From NCBI GenBank assembly GCA_019843655.1, contig JACDQD010000003.1, positions 10,914,925 through 10,978,924 on the forward strand: a stretch of DNA of 64,000 nucleotides. The letters are read 5' to 3'. Below, piece by piece: positions 15,582 through 27,072 of the stretch. Below the pieces are notes generated by a model. It saw nothing but the letters and a program-made list of their open reading frames with translations, did no database searches and was not told where the DNA came from. This DNA is from Lethocerus indicus. Its lineage: Eukaryota > Arthropoda > Insecta > Hemiptera > Belostomatidae. Positions within the stretch are counted from its first letter, which is position 1, and each line of letters starts with the position of its first letter. The translations under genes and the position numbers were made by a program.

Positions 15582-18233
15582 GCACGCTGTTTTTTTTATA
15601 GCTTATCCTTAGATTTAATAATTATATTTTTTTCGCCACTGTTATTTCGATGTTATTGAATACTGTGTTCCTTAATCGGCTCGTTTATTTTCTTATAACG
15701 ATCTTGAAATCTTTCCCGGCCCGATAATTTCGTTCTTATATAGCAATATATCTGGGACCCCGTAAGCGTGACGTAATTCAACATGTTTTTGGTACCGCTG
15801 GTGACCGTATCATATACACACCACATACTTCGCTTAATTTATATTCAAAATATCAAACTTCTTTGGCATACCACCTACAGTTCATAATTATTTTTTCCTT
15901 CGAGGTTTTCGAAAAAGATTACACTGAAAAGGAAAGAGGTTTGGAAAGAAAAAGAATTTTTGTGTAATCGGCGACCTACATCGGGTTTATCTTATCGGTG
16001 TTTTTTCCTCTTTTTATTTGTATCCTAAGCGATACCTGAACGCTCTTGAAATTCGGTGGGGGCGCCTCGAGTTGCGCCGCCGATCGAACCCTGAATAAAA
16101 TATGGGTAAACGCGTTGCGTGGGGCCCTCGGCCGGAGGAGGGAAGTTACACAATTCTATTCCTTTGTCCTCTGTCCGCGATCAGCGCTATATTGCGTGCC
16201 CGACACACGCGCCGGCTCGCACGCAATGTAACTGCATATATTATCCACGGTACCTACTGTCAGCTAATCCAATATTTGCCCTATTATTACGTGCTTAACG
16301 AGCCAATAGACGATTACAGCCGAATAAGGAGTTTGCAGTGTGCCTACAGTACTGTAAATACTTGAAATGAGACAAACTTCGAAAAGGGTATAAAAATTAT
16401 GTGGCGGGGGGCTATAGAAGTATTTATAGAAGGGGGCCAACAACGTTCCCCTCGAAATTCATTTCGATTAAATCGGACTAATGGTCAGTTAAAATATGCC
16501 GCGGTGCTTCAACCGCCAAGACTCCAAACGCCGTGTGACTTCGGAATTTCCCCTTCGATTGCTCATTTTCCTGGAATATATCTCATTATAGGTTGGCGTC
16601 TCGCCACACTGTGTTTGAAAACGGCTGACTTACAAGCTCCCTTTTAGATGGGCAGCAGTTAGAATTAAGTATCGAACTGAATTCTAACGAGAATACTGAC
16701 TGTCACGAGGTCCGCTCGTCATAGTGGAATTCCCAAGACACGAGTGTTATAAAATAAAATAACCTAAATTAAATTGCCGGTGTGGGTTCTATTGCACGTA
16801 ATTCCCTATCGTATTTCAAGTTTTAATTACAGTAGGCGGGCGGGTGATGAGTCAGTTTGTAGGAGTCGCCTGGGAACGTTCAACGGCGACGAGCCCTCGC
16901 TTTTGTCCGATTCATGTTATTCATTGAAGTTAGCCGAGAGGCTCCGACGGTGTACACTTTCCTAGCCACTTTGAAATCGGATCTCAACTCCTTTCTTACA
17001 ACGTCCGGTCTCCAGGCCTCCCCCTCCGGTAGCTCTCCCCTTGTTTCCTGTACACTGTACTTCCTCGGTACAGGAGAAGCCGCTCATTGGAGGTTAAAAT
17101 GTGAGGGTAAATATACCTCTAAGGAATAAAAAAAGAACGAGGCCACACCACTTCAATTCGATTATGCTTTCTCCCCCTTATCTCCATTGTTTGTTTTGTC
17201 AGTCATAGTTAGATAAAATTAATTTGCCAACAACTGTAAAATTCTTATTAAGAAAGTTATAATAAAAAGTTATAATTAAAAAATGTTTTCAATGATTCAT
17301 CCAATATCAACCGGTATACTAAAACATGACATCATTAATTATACGGATGTACGCATCTAGGATAATAGAGTTATGACAATTTTTCCGTGCCTCATCGTTC
17401 TAAATATGTTAGGGAACCGGATGCAGGCGGTTTGAGTGTTCTCTGTAATAAGTACATAACTGAAGGTTACGCGGCTGCTATTCTTGGGCCGAGCGAAATT
17501 AGTTCGCTTTAAAAGTCTGTCTAAGTTTAGCTCTTTTCTGAGAATGTGTTCTGGGCACGCGAAATTGAAGCGGAATGAATCGTCCGCCAGTACTAATTGC
17601 ATTTCCATGTATTTTGCGCTATCGATTAACTTTAAACATTCGTGTATTTTATTAATACATCTCTTCGTAATCTTTTCCTTTTCCTGTTTCTCATTGTAAA
17701 AATATTTTCAGTGGCAACTTAAGACGTTCAATGGGTCAGGTACTCCAGTATATGCCAGTACTTGTATTAGTTTTATGTACTAATTAAGCGTTCGTTTTTA
17801 AGAGAGCTGCTAAAGTTCGCAAGTATTTGATTAAGTAGGCGTTATATTGCAAGAACAGAACAATTCTGTTGTGGCTCAGTTCTTTATACTTTTTCTTTGA
17901 CCAGACGTATACGCCAACATTCTTATCCGGCTGATTCATGAAGGTCTCAACAAAAGCGGCACTCACTTATAATATGAGCTGTGACAACAGTTTTTATGCA
18001 CTGTGGCGCTAGGAGCTGATTCATTCGTCGGGGCCATTTCGCCTCCCTTTGCAACTTAATAGAATTCTCGCATCCGGATTTCTCGCGAAAATTTAATTTC
18101 ACATTGTTTTACGCATTGTTGAGAAAACTTTCGTTGTTTTCTTTACGTCCCCGTCATCTTTTCCTGTGACCGGGAATAAAGTGGCATTCTGGGAACTTGG
18201 TTTTTTCCTGAATGATTACTACTATAGTATTCT

Positions 18234-18264
18234 AAGAAAAATTAATTCTTAATTAATTTTTCTT
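18234..18264. repeat. Perfect inverted repeat, 14-bp arms
   Basis: AAGAAAAATTAATT and AATTAATTTTTCTT flank a CTT loop; the sequence TTAATTCTTAATTAA continues just beyond as a partial copy. It lies about 370 bp from the MITE. Confidence 0.9.
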
Positions 18265-18637
18265 AATTCTTAATTAAACAGTGTTCCGGTTTGTAAATTT
18301 CGTACTTTCGGAAGTTAAGGAAAACGGATTTAGGAAGGGCGTACAAAAAAGGCTCTCTGATTGACAGTTCACCTGACAATATCCGATTTGTTTTCCGTTG
18401 AATTCATGGAACTATTTGATTTATCCACATATCGGAAATATGCAATCGCGGCCGAGCCCTGAAAGAATTATTGTTCCGACAGGAAAGGCGGGGCTCGGTT
18501 AGCCCACTCGCCTCTTACGTACGAGTGATCGATTGAACTGAGAATGTACATGCCGCACGATTTGTTAGTGAGTCATATAGGAGGAAATATTGAATATAAG
18601 AATTTAATTTTTTTCTTTAATTTTGTTGCCAACCTTA

Positions 18638-18719
18638 TAAAGAGGGGTCCGAAAAATGTATCCACTGTTTAACAGTCCATAACTTGCAAACTAATTGACG
18701 GAGTTGTCTCATTTTTGGT
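18638..18719 (+). repeat. Left terminal inverted repeat of the MITE
   Basis: 82 bp matching the reverse complement of 19097-19179. The inner 45 bp or so are identical to the other arm; differences are confined to the outer part, where one arm also has an extra A. Confidence 0.9.
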
Positions 18720-18751
18720 GAAAGTGTAGCTTAAAGTTCAACTTAAAGATA

Positions 18752-18971
18752 TCACTGTAGGTGTTCGAAATGGTCACCATTAACATCCACACACAAACGA
18801 CGCCGCCGAACTGAAGCACGAACTACTGACTGCAACGTGTTCAGTTGGATATTGGCTCTGTTCGATACTCATTTCGCCATTGCCGTTGAACCTCATTAAT
18901 GTTTTCGTACTTAAAATACCACTTCAAAACTGACTTCCTTTCATCGAATGTAAGCCTTGCGCCAGCCATTT
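18752..18971 (-). pseudogene. Fused N- and C-terminal remnants of a Tc1/mariner-like transposase
   Basis: From the ATG at 18971 (minus strand) the frame reads MAGARLTFDERKSVLKWYFK and on through an N-terminal helix-turn-helix-like segment of about 42 residues, to PISN and a stop. Shifting one base, the sequence continues LQSVVRASVRRRLCVDVNGD and HFEHLQ followed by TGA at 18752-18754, which resembles the C-terminus of the same insect transposase family. The middle, with the DDE/D residues, is gone. The join therefore removed most of the gene and is out of frame, so the copy cannot make transposase. Confidence 0.8.
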
Positions 18972-19096
18972 TTACTCGAGTAACAAGGTACAACTAACGA
19001 CAAAACACTGACTATCTGGCGACTGTCATCTGACAAAACAAAACAACGCAATACAACGCTTGTATGGCGATTGCGGGAACTACAAACTATAGCACT

Positions 19097-19179
19097 ACCA
19101 AAAATGAGACAACTCCGTCAATTAGTTTGCAAGTTATGGACTTATAAACTGTGGATACATTTTTTTGGACCACTCTGTA
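19097..19179 (-). repeat. Right terminal inverted repeat of the MITE
   Basis: Partner of 18638-18719. Its outer end, read inward, is TACAGAGTGGTCC, close to the ends of other Tc1/mariner-type elements. Confidence 0.9.
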
Positions 19180-20949
19180 TACGGTTTTGGCGGACCAATT
19201 CAGCTTAAAATTACTGAATTATTGCTTCGTTAAGGCCACAACTGTTATTACTGTCGTCACGTGTGTTAAATGTGGAAAGGTGTTTTTGCAACTCGGCATT
19301 TGGCGCTATACGGGTTCCGATTCTATTTTATTAGTTCCAACAGGACGTAGCGTTTCGCTGGCGAGTGTTTGTCAGGGGGGGGGGCCGGTATATTTGGGTC
19401 AGAATGCGTGGGCGGGTTGTACTGCGTGATTTACTCGTTCTGAGAGACAACACCGAACGCATTGGCCGAGACGAGGAGTCAGTTTTCGCCGAGGTATTTC
19501 TCGCTCGGTGAAAATCCCGAGTGATGTCTGTTCGCTGCTCCAGATTCCGTTGCGACACGCTTCCAACAAATCTGGCGGCTGTAAACACGATTTATAAATA
19601 GATTTATTCATCTGTGGGACCTCTCCGGACGAAACGGCTAGAATTCTTCTCGGGTTCTATCGAAAACATTACACCGGGTTCATTTTCTGTACGATATTCC
19701 AGCGTTTAGGTCAGCATACGTTAGTGTCATTTTACTGGGGTATTATGAGCAATATTAATTAAATAGTAAGTAAATTATTGCGAGTATGAACTGTATATGT
19801 TTTGAAATATAAAAGTGACACTGTTTTATATCCGTAGGCCTGTGAGACAGGTCGGTATGATTAAACGGATCCAAGAGGGAGATGACGTAAGTACATAGCG
19901 CCGAGAGGGCCGGCTTCTAATGGCGAACCTAGACCGTCCGCTCTCGTTAATAACAATAATTGTCCGAACGATTCAATTGGCATTTGCCAGTGATGGGAGA
20001 GGTCTACGCCTCCTCGTGATAACGATAAAACCGTCGATTGGTAAACCGATACGAGAGCTATATTTAAAATAAATTAACGAGCCACAGTATGGAAATTTAA
20101 AAAATTGTATTCATTTTGTTTGTATTGCGGAGGTAGTAAACTGAGTTCACGAGTTGTTTCCCTTGAAATAGTGACGGCATTTATGCCCGCCTTCTGTCTT
20201 ATCATCCACAGTTTTATAAGCGACGTTGCCCGGTGTAAAACCACAACTGATGCCAATCTCTATTATTTATTTGCTAAAAACGTTTGCATTTTTTAATGTC
20301 GCGGGCGCGGTAAATATCTAACCGGACGAGACCCTACTTATAATTAATGACTCCGAATTTACTTCATTTAATTTTTTTATTTTTAAGCCACTCAACCTGT
20401 AAGCCATTACTGTCTCGTAGGCCGGAATTTATCGCTTATTTTCTCTCCTTATTATTTGGTCTATTCAATTCTTTCTCTTTATTCATTAAAGCCAATTGAT
20501 ACCCTTTCCTTTGCATTGTGAATTACCGGCATTATTTAAACCTGTCGACTGACGATTGCCCATTGTTGTCGATTGTTATGTGAACAACGAAATATCCGAG
20601 GACCCAATTTCTATTCATTTCGGCGGTGAATTGTAATTCATTTATTGGGTATTGTTTGTTCCACGTCTTTTTAAAAGTATATACGAAGGGTGATTTGAAA
20701 AAAATTATTTTTCAAAGACAGTTCCCGCTTCGTATAAATACCGTTCACAATAGTCTCGATTACGTGAATAGTATAATGTATAAGTAATAACGATATGACA
20801 TATAAATAATTCTGTAGTTTTATAGTGTTGGAAATTAATATCCTTTGCTAAATTTTGGGACTGCTATAATTATTTAATGAGCAATGTTATTTAATGGGGT
20901 CTATTAGGTGGGAATTATCCTCACGATTGATTCTGTTGTATTATATATG

Positions 20950-20950
<1 letters not shown>

Positions 20951-20995
<45 letters not shown>
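20951..20995. repeat. (TA)n microsatellite
   Basis: About 22 uninterrupted TA units with further imperfect TA sequence on both sides. Confidence 0.95.
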
Positions 20996-21007
<12 letters not shown>

Positions 21008-24000
21008 TATATGTCACAACGTGTCTAACGTCTATCGAAAACACAATTCCGTCTGCGTTCCATTTCCATTTTGTTCCCTATTCCCTGATATTCCACAAGG
21101 TCTTAACCCAAACTACTCTCATTTATGCGTTCACAATTGTATTGTAATAATTTCTCAAAATAATCATTTTGAAGAGTTTCTAACTATCTTCCAACATCAG
21201 AAAGGTTCAAGCTATTAAATTAACTGTCGTATATCTTTAGTCGGCGCTGTGAGACCCATTTCTGTTTCGAATGGTCGCAATAAACCCTTAAATTTTAAAC
21301 TCGATCGTAGTCTAAAAGAATCTAAAAAGAAGTCTTTATTTCTGGCCCTACCTCCTGTCCCCAATGGGTCCGCCAATGTTCGCCTAGTTCTAACGATATG
21401 TTAATATAAATCTGTGTTCAAGGATATATAAATATTATTATATTTTTTTTTCTGTACTGATAAACTTTGTTCATAGAATTATGAAATTATTCGGTTATTG
21501 AGAGATTTAAGTAAGTTCAACTTATGTACAAAGTATATATTATTACGCTATTAAAAAAGATCTTGTAAAGAAATGTAAACTGTTAATTATTTACACGGAA
21601 ATTATTGCGACTGGGAATTGCAAGTTCTTTAGGGTTTCTGTTATAAATTATGATTGATGCTGACAAGGCATTGATGTTATGTTATGTATATGTTACATAT
21701 ATTTTTATTATATTCTGGACTTCTTAATCGGTTAAAAAAAAGAACTTGGGGGAAACAAAATTAAAGAGCTCGTCCTTGTAATTCTGAATTTATGAAATAT
21801 CGCTTTTTGCTTTCGTCGGTTATTAATCCCTTCGGTCATTATAACGACGAATAAAACCGAATAAAACTAATTGATATTTACTATCTGCGGTTTAATTTGT
21901 AAATCGTGATCGCGTCGTGGTCTTGTGGGGCACGGACCAATGAAGAATCTCTTGTTTTCATTTCAGTTTTCAACATCTTAGTTCACTAACGAATGTCGTA
22001 AAGTACACCCTTTGGTAGGGGAAACGCCGTATGAAGTAACGTGTAACGTGTGTTTCTACTGGCCATTTCGCCGCCCCCTTTGAAATTTGGCGCTTCGAAT
22101 TCGCCAGCTTTTGGCGAACTTTTGGTGTTTTTGGCTCGGTTGAATGGCGCCGGTGAATTCGGCACCGCGGACACCCTTAAATAATTTATAACACCTTTTT
22201 GCTTGTCTCCGCCTTTTCAAAAGACGTCCGTTGATGTTTCATTCATAACCGTGAGTGCGGACCGGAATTTTAAACAAAGTCTGCACGAAACAGGATGCTC
22301 TCGAAAACCAAGGACTTCCCCCAAGTCTAAGAAACTCGAGATCTCTCTCCCTTTTCTGGAGCTCCTCTAATCTGAATCTAGGCACATTTTCTCTTTACTA
22401 TTCTCGGACGAATATTCTCATTTTAATTCCAACAAAATTATAAATTGTTGCGAATTTATATTGTTTTATAGCCTCACCGTATTAAGGTTAGCGTACTCAT
22501 TTAAATTTGTTAAAATAAAATCTGCAGATAAAACTGAATGGATCCTTTGGATTAGTGACTCAGTAACGTGTTCTTTAGTTTTACCCATTTTTTGGCTTCA
22601 TTTATTTATTTATTTGGGCCTTTTTGCGTGCGAGAGCAGAAAATGCTTCTCCTGAAAATTTGAATGTCAGAAACCGGTAGTTCTAGTTCTTCAATTGTTT
22701 CCACATTATGCCTCATTATTGTAATAAGGAAGCCTCTAGGAATACGCAAGAAGGAGGAGGTTGCAATTGGCGTTTTGCTACAGGTCCACGCTATAAAGGC
22801 GGCCTTTTCAGATACAACCGGCAGCTCATTTGAAAAAGGATTTCCCATCCGCGAATAGACCTATTTTTTAAATTTTCACCTATTGTCTGTGCGACTATCT
22901 ATCGCGGGGACTCCGAACATTCATCATCTGATAGCTTTTGTCCCGGGGGCCTCCAGTCTGTGTCTTTCTCACCGGCAGTCCTTGAAGTTGTCCCCACCTG
23001 CCTACACTATTGTTTGTCAATAATTGTATTCAATTGCCTTTGCGAAATTGACTACCACGCGTCCTTGTTATCGTGAGTCCGGGGTGCTTAAATGTCGCGC
23101 TCTTCGATTTTTGGCATTTAATTCTAGTTCCGCATTCAGCGCTAAACAGTGAACACTCGTGCCTTGCCCTGTTTTATTATTATTGGTTTTTGTCCGTCGT
23201 ATTCTGATGAATTCGCTGCTTCGGCAATTTCTTCTTATTTCGATAAGAAATATATTCCTTTATTCCTCGGGAATGTGACCCTTCATAAACTATTAAATCC
23301 CTTCTTCCCAGTTGTACACTAAATTAAGCCAAAATTATATTAAGCCAAAAAGTGGGAAGGGAAAGAGAATGCGGATACATTTTAACATTAGCTGTACATT
23401 TCGTCCTGTGTTAACTCGAATTTTATGCCTTCTCGTAACTAACACAATGAAACCTTAATTGCTGGTGTCAGCGCACGTAACATCGGATGTCTGATTACTC
23501 GAAGCGGCCTTGACCTTTATTATCTGCCGGTTGTAAATTGCACTTCCTTCCAATTACGCGATCATGCCGGGAAGCGGTGATCACAAGCCCTTTACACTGC
23601 GGGAGGTTGGCCGACCCTCGTTTAATCGACAGCGCCCTATTGTTCGGTTACTGCTTTCAAAAATGCCTTAGACCGGCGGTGTAAAGTTAATTGAACACGA
23701 TTAAAGGGATATTTCTATAAGAGCGTTGTCCTGGAAACAATGTCGGACCTCTATTCAACTTTACTTGAAATTCCCGTTATAATGAGTACGTATAAAAGAT
23801 GCCGCCGTATTAATATTTCGTTAGGTGAAGGAAATTTTCGCGGCCTGTGGGCGTAACATACCCACGTGAATCGCAGTTTTCGAATTGGTGATCGGCGGGT
23901 TTGAGCAAAAACTGGCCTAATCCTGTTAAAGGGTCGGTCCTGCCGTTTCCCCCCGTGATTTTGTGTCGTCGTACGGCTTGGGACACACGTGCGTCTCTTC

Positions 24001-26790
24001 TGCTTGAAGCCTTAACTGTGTCCGCCACCAGATTTGTTCCTATACATACGTGTCGACCTGTTGTGTCTTTATTTTGCGTCTAGCCTTGGATCGAAAATAA
24101 CCGCGGAAGCGTCCCGGCTCCTGAAATATTCCGAGGGTCGAATGTATCCCCTCTAGGAAGAGAACAAAAATTAAATTCTCCCAGGCTTGATTTTAAAAAA
24201 ATTGAACGTCAGTACAACTTTGAGTAGCAAGAAAGTGTGATTTAAACACTGTGCGGTTGCAAAGTAAATGCAAAAGTTGTATATTTATCAAATCCTGGTA
24301 CCATTAGATATACGGAATTGTACCTAATCGATTGTAACAGTACTGACTGTTGCGTATTGCTGCGGTATGTTTGCAGTTTCTGCATAATCGTTTACTTGGT
24401 GTAACTAACTTGGTACAGATCGGATCGGGCGATCTGTTCCACGGCGTAAGAGAGAACAAATTGGCACCAATTTCAGTATATAATTGTTGGAGCGACGTCG
24501 ACATTGTCGAGTGTATTCTGGTGGTAATTGGGGTCAAGGGCCCCCTCCGTTAATGCACCGCCAGGGCCGGACATTAGCCGCTTCCCCGTTTTAAATTTGT
24601 ACAGCTGGTTCTCCCTCGGCCGCCGCCATGTACAGCTTCCCACACGTATTTTTTTATCTTCCGACGAGTCCCAGTACTGAGTTCATTCCGCGTCTGGAAG
24701 CCTATACGGTTTGCCTGCCTCCTTAAAAAATACATACATATATATGCAGTATGTTCTGCCCGTTCAAGATATCTCCTGTACGTTTTGTGGTCTGGACGGA
24801 CTAATCTTTCGGATTCAGTAACCCCCGGTGGGAAACTACACTGCGATTAGATTAGACCGTGTTCGGGTTATCAGTACGCTGACGCTGGTCTAAATGATGT
24901 ATTTTTAACTTTAGGAGTTTCGCCTTTGTCGGAATTTGAACAGAATAAACTGGATATAAAAGGAGTGATCGCGAGAACACAGTATTTAATCACTTTCGTA
25001 GGTACTACAGTGAATTCGATTTTGTGCCCTTTCTTTGTCTCCCGATTAGAATTCTTTCCACTGTATCAGCCATTGGTCGAAACATGGAGAGCCCGTTTCC
25101 TACATTCACTTTTACTTTCACCGTAACAGTCTTCCTCCTTGGTTTACACATTTTCATAGAGTTTTATTTCTCAAAACTGTACGATTTACGCCATGGTGAT
25201 AGGGTTATTTATTCGATTTAAGCGGGATTAATCTTGGGATTGACACTGCAATTTAAATGGAAATACGATGTAGCGATATATTATGGATGTAGCCCCGCCA
25301 GCTACCCTTTACCGCCCTTCGCTGAGGGGATGTAAATCCAATTTTAAAGTAGGAGTGGGTAGGGTAATTATTAATCCCGGTCACGTGACCAAATGGGGAG
25401 TTTAATAGCTCCGAAGGGGAGAATTATTCTTATTCCTTATCTTTACAATCAAATCTGGCATTTTGTTTCAAAATTCTTGCCGGATTTATAAGATATAATA
25501 TTGTAAGATATGAGTAACAGTAAAAAACAATAAGTTACAATACCATATTAAGGTTATGTTTGTGAAAATTAGTGATTTTTTATATTTGATATCGACCACT
25601 AACCAGTAATTACCTCAGTGTACTCTAAGAACCTTTTTGATAAATATGGCTGTATATGGAAGAATTAATCACATTTCATTGGATATTGGTACGCGTGTAT
25701 ATTTCAGTAGATAAATAAAAGATTTTTTTTGTTCGCCGTCTAATGGAACCCCGAATAGAAACCGCGAAGGCCGGTAAACGAATTATGCAATTGGGGAAGG
25801 ATTGCCTCATTCCCCGAGGGAATAAATGCAGAAAAATTGAAGGAAAACAGAGGCGTCCGCCAGGGAATTGTTCACAGGCTTTAGTCTCTCGACTGCTCCG
25901 CCTTTTTCATTGTTGGCCATGTGCGAAACCTACCTGATTGTAGTTGTTGCATATTGACACCTTCATTTGAACAATTTCTACTTATATAATGTATAAATTC
26001 CATTTCTCTGGTTCTTTGAGCAGTTGGAGTTAAATAGGTTCTTTAGTAATATCGATGCGTAAATAAATATCCCGTATGTAACTGTCAAATGACAATGAAA
26101 ATTCATTTTGAATATTCCTGACTGAAAATAAATAGGCTAGAATATTTTGATGGGATAAAGAGCTAGCTGATAAAGCATATCTCTCCTCCGTTTCCCCGCC
26201 GCCCGTAATTCTCCCAGGGGAGCGCGTCGTCTTTTCTCCCCTCCCTCACTCCGTTTGGCTTCTGCCGCCCCGAGATAACGTATCTCCCAACGGAGAAACC
26301 AATTTAATGTTTCAACGACGTCCCTATAATTTTTTTTCCTGTTGCCTATTTCTTTTAGAGAATGACTTCCCAGCAGTTCATTATCTATCTGGAACGGGGA
26401 AGAGTAATGAATTCAAAGGGTTCGTTTTTATTTTTGCGTTATTTTTTGGTGGGTCATAAAGAAAGAATCTGGAGTAGTAAACAGTATCTGAAGAACTGTG
26501 ATAATTCACATATATTATGACTATATAATATACATAATGAGTTTCTCTATTATTGTTTCTATTATAGATATTGTTATATATGTTTGTTGTTAAATCGCAC
26601 AGACAAATATGAAAGCGAAGTGTGTAAATAAGTACTAGCGTACGAAAATAAAAATAATAAAATATTCGCTGGAAGCCAGGAGTATAGTAGTTGTGACATG
26701 GAAAAGAGGAATATCCAGAAGGGTTCCTAGGACGGGGTGGGGATGAATGACGTAAGGGATCGATGTAGTTAGGGGTTGGCCCACTGAGAA

Positions 26791-26825
26791 CCCCTCTTCT
26801 CTTTCTCTTTCCTTTCTCCTCTCCC

Positions 26826-26874
<49 letters not shown>

Positions 26875-26877
26875 TCT
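26791..26877. repeat. 87-nt uninterrupted polypyrimidine tract with a (TC)n core
   Basis: Every base from 26791 to 26877 is C or T; the core from about 26831 to 26870 is pure TC. A purine-rich stretch (26904-26932) and another near 26999-27029 follow. Confidence 0.95.
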
Positions 26878-27029
26878 ACCGTATTCAAACTAATTTCGAA
26901 TGCAGGAGGGAACGGAGAAAGAGAAGAAAAAACGCACGCACACACACACTCAGACCGGGGAGGGGAATGAGGGATGTAAAACGACTTCCTCCACTCGAGA
27001 AAAGAGGGAGAAAGAGTGAGAGGGAGATA

Positions 27030-27072
27030 GCCCCGGGGGCCCTTACAACTTTAATACGCGAGGGCCCCGGGC
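27030..27072. repeat. GC-rich inverted repeat
   Basis: GCCCCGGGGGCCCT (27030-27043) and AGGGCCCCGGGC (27061-27072) can pair around a 17-nt loop, with two unpaired bases in the left arm. Confidence 0.7.

Larger units (their letters stand above)
7001..18637. other. Left-hand gene-free region, part 2
   Basis: No supported gene. The longest frame, 186 codons on the minus strand (7619-8179), lacks a domain, and a 122-codon frame runs across it on the other strand, so both are treated as chance. Contents are pyrimidine tracts (7389-7428), a C run (12726-12735), a TA microsatellite (15541-15578) and several perfect palindromes, listed separately. Confidence 0.5.
18638..19179 (-). mobile_element. 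Tc1/mariner-superfamily MITE, internally deleted, with 82-83 bp terminal inverted repeats
   Basis: The two ends are long, nearly identical inverted repeats: 18638-18719 and 19097-19179. Read inward they begin TAAAGAGGGGTCC and TACAGAGTGGTCC, then share a segment containing AATGTATCCAC, AACTTGCAAACTAATTGACG and GTTGTCTCATTTTTGGT. TA at both edges (18638-18639 and 19178-19179) fits TA target-site use. Between the repeats, on the minus strand, are the first and last pieces of a transposase. The total length, about 540 bp, and the missing catalytic centre make this a non-autonomous deletion derivative. Confidence 0.9.

Noticed and set aside
18485..18545. tRNA-like sequence with two small hairpins (GGGCTCGGTTAGCCC and ACTCG...CGAGT)
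   Set aside because: No GGTTCRANTCC B box or acceptor stem; the hairpins are too short to mean more than chance.
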